Shown here: piece by piece, positions 33,301-45,356 of the stretch
Layout of the letters: every line of letters begins with the position of its first letter
How positions within the stretch are numbered: position 1 is the first letter of the stretch
Origin: Achromobacter sp. RTa
Lineage (GTDB): Bacteria > Pseudomonadota > Gammaproteobacteria > Burkholderiales > Burkholderiaceae_B
Direction of reading: 5' to 3'
DNA: 64,000 nucleotides
NCBI RefSeq assembly: GCF_000757485.1
Contig: NZ_JPYO01000042.1
Span: 395,954-459,953 of the forward strand
Position numbers and translations under genes: made by a program
Notes under the pieces: generated by a model
Database searches by the model: none
Told to the model about the DNA's origin: nothing
The model's input: only the letters and a program-made list of their open reading frames with translations

Positions 33301-36300
33301 GGATCCAGGTGTTGCCATAGGCGTTGCCCGCATTGCTCAAGCGCAGCGTGCCCGCGCCTGCCTTGATGAGGTCGCCGCTGCCCGACACGCCGCCCGCCAG
33401 GCCCAGGGCCGTTCCCGCCGCCACATCCACGCGGCCGGCCTGCGCCAGCGTGATGGCACGCGACGTCGTAAAAGAGTCCGTGGTAGCCAGCGCGCCGCCG
33501 CCAAACACCAGCGCGCCCGTCACGTCGCCCAGGTTCCCATCACGCGCAACCTGCAAGGTGCCGGCATCGATCCGCGTGCCGCCGCCATAGGTGTTGGCGC
33601 CGTCCAGCACCAGCGTGCCGGTCCCGGCCTTGACGAGCGAACCGCCGCCCGACACCAGGCCCGACAGGCCCAGCGACGTGCCGGCCGCCACGTCGACGCG
33701 GCCCGATTGCGCCAGCGCGATGGCACGCGACGTATCGAAGGAAGCCGTCGTGGCCAGCGAGCCGCCGTTGAACGTCAGGCCGCCCGCGGCATCGCCCAGG
33801 TTCGCATCGCGGCCGACTCGCAAGGCGCCGCCGGCGATCGTCGTGCCACCGGCGTAGTCGTTGCTACCGTTCAGAACCATCGTGCCGCCGCCGCTCTTGA
33901 CGAGGCCGCCCACGCCCGACACCGCACCGTCCAGGCCCAGCGTGGTAGTGGCCGCCACGTCGATGCGGCCCGTTCGCGCCAGCGCGACGGCGCGCGAGGA
34001 AACAAAAGAACCCGTCGTGGCCAACGTGCCGCCGTTGAATGCCAGGCCGCCCGAGGCATTGCCCAGGTTCGCGTCGCGGTTGATCTGCAACGTTCCATCC
34101 TCGATCGTCGTGCCGCCGCCATAGCTGTTGGCGCCGCGCAGGACCAGCGTGCCATCGCCCTGCTTGACGATCCCGCCGCTGCCCGAAACCGCGCCGGTCA
34201 GGCCCAGCTCCGTGCCGGCCGCCGCGTCGATGCGGCCCGTTTGCGCCAGGACGACCGCGCGCGCGATATCGAAGGTGCCCGCGGTCGCCAGCATGCCGCC
34301 GCTGAACACCAGGGCGCCGGATGCAGCGCCCAGGCTGGCATCGCCGCCTACACGCAAGGTGCCGCCAGCGACGACCGTGCCTCCGCTGTAGTCATTGCCG
34401 CCGGTCATGACCAGCGTGCCGGCGCCGCTTTTGATGAGCGCGCCGTTGCCCGACACCGTGCCGCCCAAGCCCAGCACCGTGCCGGCGCGGACATCGAACT
34501 CTCCCACCTGTGCCAGCATGACGGCGCGCGAGCTGTCGAAGGTGCCGGTAGTCGCCAGCATGCCGCCGTTGAAGGTCAGGCTGCCGGCCGCCGCGCCCAG
34601 GTTGGCGTCGCGCTCGACCAGCAAGGCGCCGCCGTCGATCATCGTGCCGCCGGCGTAGGCATTGACACCGCTCAGGCTCAGCGTTCCGGCGCCCGACTTG
34701 GTCAGCGCGCCGGAGCCCAAAATGGCGCCGCTGAAAACGCCGTCGCCCTCCTGTTGGAAAACCAGCGCGCCATCATTGGTGACGTTCCCCGAGATCGAAC
34801 CGGCATTGCCGATCAGCGTGCCCCGCTGCACCCAGGTATTGCCGTAGGCATTGGAGGCGTTGTCCAGGCGCAGCACGCCCGCGCCGGCCTTGACCAGGTC
34901 GGCGCTGCCCGACACCTGGCCCGCCAGCGTCAGGAATGAGCCGGCGGCCACGTCGACGCGTCCCGTCTGCGCCAGCGTGACGGCGCGCGAGGAGGCAAAG
35001 GACCCCGTCGAGGCCAGCGTGCCGCCGCCGAACGTCAGCGCGCCGCCTGCAGCGCCGAGGTTATCGTCGCGGTTCACCTGCAGCGTGCCGTCCAGGATAG
35101 CCGTGCCGCCGCTGTAGCTATTGGCGCCGCCCAGGACCAAGGCTCCAGCCCCGCGCTTGGTAAGCGCGCCGCCGCCAAATACAGTGCCGCTCACCCGCAG
35201 CTCAGTGCCGGCGGCGACGTCAAAGCCCGCATCCTGCGACGCGCCGAGACCGATCATGCGCAACGTGCCGAACGATGAAGTGGTCGCCAGCATGCCGCGG
35301 TTGATGATGAGAGGACTGATTGCCGCGCCGAGGCTGGAGTCATGCTCGATCCGCAGCGTGCCGCCCTCGATCATCGTGCCGCCGACATGGCTGTTTCCAC
35401 TGCGCAAGCTCAGCGTGCCGCTTCCCCTCTTGACGAGCAAGCCGTTGCCCGAGACCTCGCCGTCCAGCCCCAGGGTTGCGCTGCCCGCCACGTCGATGAT
35501 TCCCGTATTCGCCACCGCAACGGCGCGAGAGGTGTCGAACGAACCCGTGCTGGCCAGCGTGCCGCCCCGCAGGGTCAGGCTGCCCGCGGCAGCGCCCAGG
35601 TTCGCGTCGCGATCCACCCGCAGCGTGCCGCCATCGATCCGCGTGCCGCCGGAATAGCTGTTGTTGCCGCTCAGCACCAGCGTGCCTGCCCCAGCCTTCG
35701 TCAACGTCCGGCCGTCCCAGCCCGTCGCGCCATTGGCCGCCCGATCGGCAAGCGCCGCGTTCACCTCGAACTCGTCCGTCGCGTTGGCCAGGGTGAACGT
35801 GCCGTGCGCAAGATTGTTGCCGGCCATCCAGCTCAGGCCATAGGAGGCGAGATAGCGCAGATTGTCCGCCGACTTGCGGGTATTGACGCCCAGATAGTCC
35901 ACGGCGCCCGTGTGGCCGCCCACGCTCACCGACCCGAAATCGCCGGTGATGCCCGAGCGGGTATCGATCAGGACTTCGTCCGACAGGCCCGTGCCATTGA
36001 CGCCCCTGATGGCGAGCGCGACGCCATCGCCCAGCGTCACGCTGCCCGCTGTGATGGCGGGTCCGCCCGTGCCAGAAGCGATATCCAAGGCAGTGTGATC
36101 CGCCATGCCGATATTGCCCGCGACGGCCAAGGTCGCGGGACCTTGCACCGACAGCATGCTGCCGGCGCCCGCCACGTTCAAGTTGCCGCCGAGGCTGCTG
36201 GCCGCGCCGGCCAGGCCGTCGCCGAACTGCAACGATGCGCCCCCGGTCACGTCGGCCGAGCCGCGCAGCGCGCCCAGCACCACCAGCCTGCCGTCCGCCA

Positions 36301-39105
36301 CCGTGGCATGGCCGGTGTACGCGGTGTGATCGCCCGTCAGGTTCAACGTGCCCGCACCGGTCTTCCACAACGCTCCTCCGCCGGAAAGCGCGCCGCCAAA
36401 GGTTCCGTCGGCCGCCTGCTCGAACATCAGCGAGCCGTCGTTATTGACATTGCCCCGGATGGAGTCGGCATTGCCAATCAGCGCGCCCGCCTGGATCCAG
36501 GTATTGCGGTAGGCGTTGCCGGCATTGCTCAGGCTCAATGTGCCCGCGCCGGCCTTGATGAGATCGCCGCTGCCCGACACGCCGCCAGCCAGCCCGAGCG
36601 TCGCGCCAGCCGCCACGTCGACGCGGCCAGCCCGCGCCAGGATGATGGCGCGCGGGCTCGTAAAGGAGTTCGAGGCTGCCAGTCCGCCGCCGCTAAATAC
36701 CACGGGGCCCGCGGCATTGCCCAGGTTCGCGTCGCGATCTACCTGCAGCGTGCCGCCGGTGATCATGGTGCCGCCGGTATAGCTATTGCTGCCGCTCAGG
36801 ACCAGCGTGCCGTCGCCCGCCTTGGTCAGCATCCTGCCATTCCAGCCCGTGGCGAGATTGGCCGCCTGGTCCGCAAGTGCCAGGCCCAGGTTGAAACGGT
36901 CCTGTGCGTCGGTCAGCGTGAACGTGCCGTGGGCCAGGTTATTGTTGGCCGTCCAGCTTGGAGCGTAGGCAGCGTGGTACTGCAGGTTATTTGCCGACTT
37001 GCGCGTATTGACGGTGAGATAGTCCACCGGGCCCGTGAAACCGCCCACGCTTACGGTGGCGAAATCCCCGCTGATTCCATTGGTGGAGTCGATCAGCACC
37101 GCGTCGAGCTGGCTGTCGTCGGCAATGCCGCTCAACCTGAACGTCACCCCGTTGCCCAGCGTCACGGTATCGGCGCGCAAGGACGGACCGCCGGTGCCCG
37201 CCCTAACGTCCAGGACGGTGCCGTCGGCCAGGCCGATGTCGCCCGCCACCGCCAGCGTCGCGGGGCCCTGCACCGACAACGCGCTGCCAGCGCCGGCCAC
37301 GCGCAGGTTACCGGTCAGGTTGTTGGCCGCGCCCGCCACGCCATCACCGTATTGCAAGGTGCCGCCGCTCACTTCCGCCGAACCGCCCAACGAGCCCAGG
37401 ACCACCAGCTTGCCGCCCGACACCGTCGTTTTGCCCGCGAAGCCGGAACTGGCGCCAGTCAGGATAGTCGTGCCGGCAATCTGGTTCAGGCTCTGGGCTC
37501 CCACCCCGGCCGTACTCTTCAACGCCGGCGAAAATCGATAGGCCGTATCCGTATGATTGAAGTTCAGCGTGGCAATGCCGTCGCCGAACTGGACCGCGCC
37601 AGCGTTGAGCGTGCCCGCGCCCCTGGCCGACTGCCCCGCCGCCGCACCGATGTTGAGGGTGCCGCGGGTGGGAAAGATCAGGAACCGGTCCAACGCCAGC
37701 GACACGGTCCCCGTGCCGGCCGCGCCGACGTTGACCGTGCCGCCTTGCCCGATCGTCAGGGTGCCCGCTCCCGTGCCCACCCCGAACCCCAGGTTCATCG
37801 CGCCGCTGTTGTTCCAGGTGGAGCCGGCGCCGCGCACGACGACATCACCGTTGCCGCTCATGCTGCCCACATAGCTGTCGCGGTTCGAGACGGTGCCGCC
37901 CGACTCGATGTTCATGGTGCCCTGGCCGGATACGTCGCCCACCCTGAGCTCGCCGGCATTGGCCCAGGTAGAACCGCGCCCCGACACCAGGAAATTGCCG
38001 TTGCCGTTCGGATTGCGCCCGACGACGCCGTCAACGCTGGCGACATACCCGCCCGCCAGGACCGACACGGCGCCCTTGCCGCCCTCCGAGCCGACCAGCA
38101 GCGCTGCGCGATTGTTCCAGAGCGCCCCCACATCCGAAACCGCGACGGTCGCCGCGCCGTTCTGCTGCGCATCGACCGTGGCGAACTGGTTCGAGACAGT
38201 GCCTTGATAGAAGATGCTCAGGTCCCCCAGCCCGCTGCCGCCAACGAACAGGTCGCCCGTCAGGGCCCAGGTCGAGCCCGCGTTGTACACGTTGACCCGG
38301 GCCGATGCGCCAGGCGCCGCGCCGGCATCTATCCGGCCGTGCGCGGAGCCCAGCATGTTGGCGATCTGCAGGGATCCGCCCGTGACGGTGGTATTGCCGT
38401 CGAACCGCGAACTGTCGCCCAGCAATAGCGTGATGCCGGCGTAATGATTGAGCTGGTGCTGCCCCCCTGGCCGCTGTTCAGGGCGGACGCGAAGATCTGG
38501 GCCCCCGACGTATTGAAGTTCAGCGTGCCCCTGCCCCCGCCAAAGCGCACCTCCGACGCGTCCAGGATGCCGGCGGCATCGGCGGCCGCGCCGCCGGGCG
38601 CGGCCCCGATGTTGATCACGCCGACCGCGTCGCGATTGCTGGCCACCTCGACAACCCCCAGGCCATTGGCGCCCACCGAGACCGTGCCTTGATTGGCGAG
38701 CGTCAGCGTGCCACTGCCGTGGGCGCCGAGGACCAGCCGGCCGTTGACCTCCCAGGACGCGCCCAGGCCCGATACCGTCACCGTGCCCTCGCCGTCGGGC
38801 GTCGCCCCCAACCAGCCGTTAGCGCTACGCAACATCGTCGCCGGGGACTCGATCAACAGCGAACCGAACGCGGCATTGCCGACGACCATGTCGTTGGAGC
38901 CGTTCCAGTTCATCGAGGGGGTCACGTCGCCGACCGCCACCGCACCTGCCAGCGCCTGCGCGGCAGGCGCGGCGCTGACAGCCGCCAATACAGCCGCCAG
39001 CACCACGCTCCGCGACCGGCTCTTGCCCCGCCCCCGGGCGTGCTCGCTGGCAACCTGCCAGAGGCCGGAGCGGCGATTGAAGACGATGCGATAGGTGCGG
39101 TTCAT
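30380..39105 (-). CDS. Giant autotransporter adhesin, frameshifted at a G6 tract
   Basis: One gene in two frames. 39105-38467 encodes an extended signal peptide (MNRTYRIVFNRRSGLWQVAS..., cut near AAQALA) and the passenger start. After the shift at 38462-38467 the second frame runs to 30380. One added G gives a continuous 2908-residue protein with the junction GGQHQLNHYAG. The passenger carries about ten PATR-like repeats of 88 residues (GTLVLSGNNSYSGGT..., RDANLGAAAG) and three longer duplicated blocks. The last 275 or so residues form an autotransporter beta-barrel (SWIQGMGSWSHID... ending AGLNIRF, terminal Phe). No protease or RGD motif was seen. It is probably a surface adhesin, off in this copy. 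Confidence 0.9.
32160..36830 (-). repeat. Tandem passenger repeats (about 264-267 bp each) inside the autotransporter
   Basis: Ten imperfect copies of an 88-89 residue unit, marked by RDANLG-type segments. Copies lie back to back at about 33324-34658 (five units of 264-267 bp), with others at about 32205, 34851, 35121, 35600 and 36516. Three copies of a longer block marked LSVQGPATLAVAG lie near 32950, 36150 and 37270. They fold as beta-helix turns. Such repeats can change number by recombination and may also confuse assembly. Confidence 0.85.
38462..38467 (-). repeat. Homopolymer (six G on the coding strand) at the autotransporter frameshift
   Basis: The coding strand reads CA-GGGGGG-CAGCACCAG. 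With six G the frame from the ATG runs off into ITPASRYCW and stops about 120 bases later. With seven G it joins the passenger frame. This is the exact point where the two frames must meet. Confidence 0.85.
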
Positions 39106-39417
39106 GGCGTTTTCTCTTTTCAGGGTCGGCGCCGGTTGGTGAAGTGCTCATACGGGCGCAATCGAAGGCCGGGCATGGCAGGAACTACCCCATCCGACAC
39201 TTACAATTAGAAAAGAGGGGCTGAACGTTGCATATCACTGATATTGGGTAAATTGCCGAAATTTGGTCCGCCCCCCGACCACGTCCCAACCCGGCTCTTG
39301 CGATTGTTGATGCGCCGCAAACCCGTCTATGCTCTATGTGAATTAAATATGACCAGTCATCAAATAGCCGCCTCGTTTGATTAAGATCTCGGCTTTTGCC
39401 GTTGGACACTTGCCGCC
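39106..39417. other. Divergent promoter region between the autotransporter and CYTH-CHAD genes
   Basis: 312 bases without a gene, markedly AT-rich between about 39190 and 39400. AAGAGAAA just ahead of 39105 is the likely autotransporter ribosome site. I could not fix -35/-10 boxes on either strand with confidence. Confidence 0.5.
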
Positions 39418-41076
39418 ATGTCGGAACAGGAATTGAAACTGCACGTGCCCGCGGCTTCCCGCCAGGCCGTGCTGCGCGAGATCAAGCAACGCGAGGCGAC
39501 GCGCATCCGCCTGCATGCCATGTATTTCGATACGCCCGAGCGCGAACTGGCGCGGGCGCGCATCGCCATCCGGCTGCGCCAGGAAGGCCGCGATTGGGTG
39601 CAGACCCTGAAGATGCCAGGCATCAACGCCATCACGCGCATCGAACTCAACCACCCTCGTCCCGGTCCCGTGCTGGACCTGTCGGTATATGCCGGCACGG
39701 AGGTCGAAGCCGCGCTTTCGGCCATCAAGGGCGAACTGGGCCTGCGCTACGAAACCGACGTGCAGCGGCTGCTGCGCAAGGTGCGCACCCGCTATGGCAC
39801 GGTGGAACTGGCCTACGACACCGGCATCCTGCGGGCCGGCGCGCTGGAACTGCCCATCTCCGAACTGGAATTCGAATTGGTATCGGGCCGCCCCGCGGCC
39901 ATCTTCGCGGCCGCTCGCGGCTGGCAGCAGCGCCATGCCCTGGTGCTGGATCCGCGCAGCAAGTCCGAACGCGGCGACGCGCTGGCCCAGTTGGCGCAGC
40001 GGCTGGCCGATGCGGACGCCATTCCGGGCGAAGACCTGGAAACCCGCCGCGCGCAGGCCATCGCGCAATTCTGGGCGCCTCGCGGCGCCGCCGCGGTCAA
40101 GCTGCGCGAAGACATGACGCCCTCGCAGGCCATGGCGCGCATCGCCGCGGAATGCCTGGACCAGATCGCCCGCAACGCCTCGGTCCTGGCGGAAGTGGAT
40201 ACCGAGGATGCCTACCGCGCGGGCAACTCCGAGCACGTGCACCAATTGCGCGTGGGCGTGCGCCGGCTGCGTTCGGCCTGGAAGCTTTTCGACGGCTGGA
40301 TCGCGCCGGTTTCCGACGCATTGCTGCAAGGCGTGCGCACGCATTTCGCCGCATTCGGCGCCAATCGGGACCAGGACGTATTGAATGAAACGGTGGCGCC
40401 CGCGCTGATGCGCGCCGGCATGCCGGTGATCCCCATGGAGGCCGCGCCTCCCGAACAGGACGCCCGCTCGATCGCAGGCGGCAAGGCCTTCCAGGCCTGG
40501 CTGCTGGACCTGCTGGAATGGAGCCTGGATGTGCCGCCCGCCCTGCCTTCGTCCGATGGCCAGCCCATCGCGAACGGCACGCCCAGCGACGCCGCGCCCG
40601 AACCCGCGATCCGGCTGGAAGGCGGCGTGGCCGGCCCCAGCGTCCGCCCCACGATCATTCCCATGCTGGCGCCCGAGCCCGATCCGCAGCGCCTGCGCAA
40701 GCAGCTGGCCCGCCGGCTCCATCGCTGGCACAGCAAAGTGGCCGATCAGGGCACGCAGTTCGCCGCGCTGGACATTCCCGCAAGACATGAATTGCGCAAG
40801 CGCGGCAAGCGGCTGCGCTACAGCCTGGCCTTCGCGGAATCCCTGTTGCCCGCCAACAAGCTGCGCGGCTACCGCAAGCTGTTGTCGCGCGTGCAGGACA
40901 TACTGGGCGAGATCAACGACCTGGCGGTCGCCAAGGACTACTACGAGTCATGTACCCCCACCCACCCGCAGGCGTGGTTCGCACTGGGCTGGATCAGCGC
41001 CCGCCTGCAGGAATTGGCCGAAGAAGCGCAGCAGGCGTTCGACGACCTGGCCGCAAGCAAGCCGTTCTGGAAGTAA
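39418..41076 (+). CDS. CYTH and CHAD domain protein
   Basis: A 552-residue two-domain protein. Residues 1-200 form a CYTH tunnel domain with the ExExK signature EQELK at 3-7, as in inorganic triphosphatases of the YgiF type. Residues about 225-545 form a CHAD helical domain with paired basic His motifs (EHVHQLRVGVRRLRSAW and ARHELRKRGKRLRYS), which bind polyphosphate. A Pro/Ala-rich insert of about 55 residues (around 385-440) splits the CHAD domain. Known relatives hydrolyse triphosphate or associate with polyphosphate granules. It is followed by an unusual repeat block. Confidence 0.9.
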   Translation: MSEQELKLHVPAASRQAVLREIKQREATRIRLHAMYFDTPERELARARIAIRLRQEGRDWVQTLKMPGINAITRIELNHPRPGPVLDLSVYAGTEVEAALSAIKGELGLRYETDVQRLLRKVRTRYGTVELAYDTGILRAGALELPISELEFELVSGRPAAIFAAARGWQQRHALVLDPRSKSERGDALAQLAQRLADADAIPGEDLETRRAQAIAQFWAPRGAAAVKLREDMTPSQAMARIAAECLDQIARNASVLAEVDTEDAYRAGNSEHVHQLRVGVRRLRSAWKLFDGWIAPVSDALLQGVRTHFAAFGANRDQDVLNETVAPALMRAGMPVIPMEAAPPEQDARSIAGGKAFQAWLLDLLEWSLDVPPALPSSDGQPIANGTPSDAAPEPAIRLEGGVAGPSVRPTIIPMLAPEPDPQRLRKQLARRLHRWHSKVADQGTQFAALDIPARHELRKRGKRLRYSLAFAESLLPANKLRGYRKLLSRVQDILGEINDLAVAKDYYESCTPTHPQAWFALGWISARLQELAEEAQQAFDDLAASKPFWK

Positions 41077-41083
41077 ACCCCGA

Positions 41084-41263
41084 CCTTCCGTGTGTCTGAC
41101 ACCCCAGACCCACCTTCCGTGTGTCTGACACCCATACGAGATAACCCACGCGCCAAAACACGCTTCCCGGGTGTCAGACACCGGCTGACTCCGACACCGA
41201 GTGTCTGACACCCGGGAACACCATCCTCCGTTCGTAACGGCTTCTCGTACGGGTGTCAGACAC
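41084..41263. repeat. Array of five GTGTCWGACAC palindromes
   Basis: The 11-bp palindrome GTGTC(T/A)GACAC occurs at 41092, 41121, 41171, 41201 and 41253, with start-to-start distances of 29, 50, 30 and 52. The first two copies share the flank CCTTCCGT. The third and fourth are inverted with CCCGGG flanks. The block fills the space between the CYTH-CHAD stop and the ftsY end. It could be a protein binding array, a set of transcript stem-loops or a remnant of small repeated elements. Confidence 0.85.
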
Positions 41264-41328
41264 TACGGGAAATAAAGCACTACGGGAAATGAAGCACTAC
41301 GGGAAATAAAGCACTGCGGAAAGTAAAG
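41261..41328. repeat. 17-bp tandem repeat, four copies
   Basis: CACTACGGGAAATAAAG is repeated four times head to tail (41261, 41278, 41295, 41312). The first and third are identical, the second has one change and the fourth three. It adjoins the palindrome array and ends 13 bases before the ftsY stop. It has no coding frame. Confidence 0.88.
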
Positions 41329-41341
41329 CACCAACAGCCCG

Positions 41342-42622
41342 TTACTCCGCCAGCAACGCCCCGGCGAACTCGTCCGCGACGAAGGGCTGCAGGTCTTCCA
41401 GGCTTTCGCCCACGCCGATCCAGTACACGGGAATCGGGCGCACGCCCTGGCTGCCCGCCGCCACCGCGGCCAGCGTGCCGCCCTTGGCGGTGCCGTCCAG
41501 CTTGGTCACGACCAGCCCCGTCAGGTTGATGGCCGCGTCGAAGGCGCGGATCTGCGTCAACACGTTCTGCCCCGTATTGCCGTCGACCACCAGCAGCACT
41601 TCGTGAGGCGCCGCGGCGTCCGCCTTGCCGATCACGCGGCGGATTTTCTTCAGTTCTTCCATCAGGTGCAGCTGCGTGGGCAGGCGGCCGGCGGTATCGA
41701 CCATCACCACGCCCATGCCGCGCGCGCGCCCCGCGTTGACGGCGTCGAACGCCACCGCCGCCGGATCGCCGCCGTCCTGCGAGATGACCGTAACGTTATT
41801 GCGGCTGCCCCATTCGATGAGTTGCTCGCGGGCCGCCGCGCGGAACGTATCGCCCGCGGCCAGCAGCACGCTGGCGCCCTGGCGCTGGAACGTATGCGCC
41901 AGCTTGCCGATGGAGGTGGTCTTGCCCGCGCCGTTGACGCCGGCGATCATGACGACCAGCGGCTGCGTGCGCTTGAGATCGAATGCGCGCTCCAGCGGAC
42001 GCAGGTGGTCGGCGAGCAATTGGCGCAGGGCGGCCTTCACCTTGGCCGGATCCTCGATGCGTTCCTTCTTGACCCTGGCACGCAACGCGGTCAGCAGCTT
42101 CTCGGTGGCCTCCAGGCCGGCATCGGCCATAATGAGCGCCGATTCCAGTTCCTCGAACAGGTTCTCGTCGACCTTGACGCCGACGAAGATGCCGCCAATG
42201 CTTTGACCGGTGCGCGATAGGCCCTGCTTCAACCGCGCCAGCCAAGAGGCCTTCTTGGGCGCCTCGGCGGCCGGAGCAGGCTCGGGAGCGGGCTCCGGTT
42301 CGACAGCCGGAACGGGCGCCGGGGCCTGAGCGGCGGCGGGTGCGGGCTCGGGCTCGGGCTTGGCCTCGGGAGCCGGCTCGGCAAGCGGAGCTGGCACGGG
42401 CTCGCGCGCAGCGTCGATGGCCTGCGCGGGCGCCGGAGCGGGCGTAGGCGCGACCGGGGCGGGCGCGAGCGCCTCGGCTTGGGGTTGCGGCGCAGGCGGA
42501 ATGGGCTCCGCGGCGGCGGGCTCCACCGGCGCGGGAATGGGGTCTACTGCCTCCGGGGGCGGCGCGGGCTGGGCCGGCGCGGCGGGCGGAGGGGATTTTT
42601 TCTTGAAGAAGCGGCTGAACAT
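41342..42622 (-). CDS. ftsY: Signal recognition particle receptor FtsY
   Basis: A 426-residue SRP receptor that targets nascent membrane proteins to the translocon. The N-terminal 130 residues are a Pro/Ala/Glu-rich membrane-associating A domain behind MFSRFFKKK. The NG GTPase domain follows, with GVNGAGKTTSIGKL, DTAGRLPTQ and TKLDGTAKGG. Its ATG (42620-42622) overlaps the rsmD ATG on the other strand, so the longer frame to 42736 is unlikely. Confidence 0.95.
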   Translation of the reverse strand: MFSRFFKKKSPPPAAPAQPAPPPEAVDPIPAPVEPAAAEPIPPAPQPQAEALAPAPVAPTPAPAPAQAIDAAREPVPAPLAEPAPEAKPEPEPAPAAAQAPAPVPAVEPEPAPEPAPAAEAPKKASWLARLKQGLSRTGQSIGGIFVGVKVDENLFEELESALIMADAGLEATEKLLTALRARVKKERIEDPAKVKAALRQLLADHLRPLERAFDLKRTQPLVVMIAGVNGAGKTTSIGKLAHTFQRQGASVLLAAGDTFRAAAREQLIEWGSRNNVTVISQDGGDPAAVAFDAVNAGRARGMGVVMVDTAGRLPTQLHLMEELKKIRRVIGKADAAAPHEVLLVVDGNTGQNVLTQIRAFDAAINLTGLVVTKLDGTAKGGTLAAVAAGSQGVRPIPVYWIGVGESLEDLQPFVADEFAGALLAE

Positions 42623-43187
42623 GGGTAACAAGTATATTCGTATCGTAGGGGGCCAATACAGGCGCACCCCCATTGCCGTGCCCGACGTGGAATCGTTGCG
42701 CCCCACGCCCGACCGGGTCCGCGAAACGCTGTTCAATTGGCTGACTCATCTGTGGGGCGGCGAATTCGCCGACAAGCAGGTGCTGGACCTGTTCGCCGGC
42801 AGCGGCGCCCTGGGCTTCGAGGCGGCCTCGCGTGGCGTGGCCCACGTGCAGATGGTCGAGCGCGACGGAACCGCGGCGTCCGCGCTACGGACACTGCGCG
42901 ACAAGCTCAAAGCCGACATGATACGCATCCACGTGGGCGACGCCATGCAGGTCACCGAGCGCATGGATGCGTCCCGATTTGACCTCATCCTGTTGGATCC
43001 TCCTTTCGGCCAGGGCTGGCTGCCTCGCCTGTGGCCCCTGCTTCCGGGTATCCTGACCGAGCACGGACTGGTCTACGTCGAGGCGGAATCCCCCATCGAG
43101 GCCCCCGAAGGATTCACGATTTTGCGGCAGGACAAGGCCGGCGCGGTCCACTACCATCTTCTCGAATTTGCTGCATTGCGCAAATAG
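42621..43187 (+). CDS. rsmD: 16S rRNA (guanine(966)-N2)-methyltransferase
   Basis: A 188-residue methyltransferase acting on the small ribosomal subunit. SAM motif LDLFAGSGALGFEAASRG near residue 55 and catalytic LILLDPPFGQGW near 120 are clear. The N-terminus YIRIVGGQYRRTPI is typical. The start codon shares two bases with the divergent ftsY start, so its promoter must lie inside ftsY. Confidence 0.94.
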   Translation: MGNKYIRIVGGQYRRTPIAVPDVESLRPTPDRVRETLFNWLTHLWGGEFADKQVLDLFAGSGALGFEAASRGVAHVQMVERDGTAASALRTLRDKLKADMIRIHVGDAMQVTERMDASRFDLILLDPPFGQGWLPRLWPLLPGILTEHGLVYVEAESPIEAPEGFTILRQDKAGAVHYHLLEFAALRK

Positions 43188-43245
43188 ATCAATAATCCGA
43201 GCTTCGGAGGATGGTGTACACCACTTATAACGGTACGGAGCTCGC

Positions 43246-45337
<2,092 letters not shown>

Positions 45338-45356
45338 AGCGACATCCCGCTGCCCG

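Noticed and set aside
30284-34939. Very long plus-strand open frames opposite the autotransporter (30284-34939 and 35342-38428)
   Set aside because: They mirror the repetitive G+C-rich passenger, have Arg/Ala/Gln-rich composition without any domain, and end where the autotransporter repeats end. They are antisense shadows.
32160-36830. Regular repeats that could suggest a CRISPR array
   Set aside because: The units are about 265 bp, lie in frame inside a coding region and translate to beta-helix repeats. There are no short spacers and no cas genes.
42623-42736. N-terminal extension of FtsY
   Set aside because: The 38 added residues lie opposite the start of rsmD and precede the typical FtsY start MFSRFFKKK.
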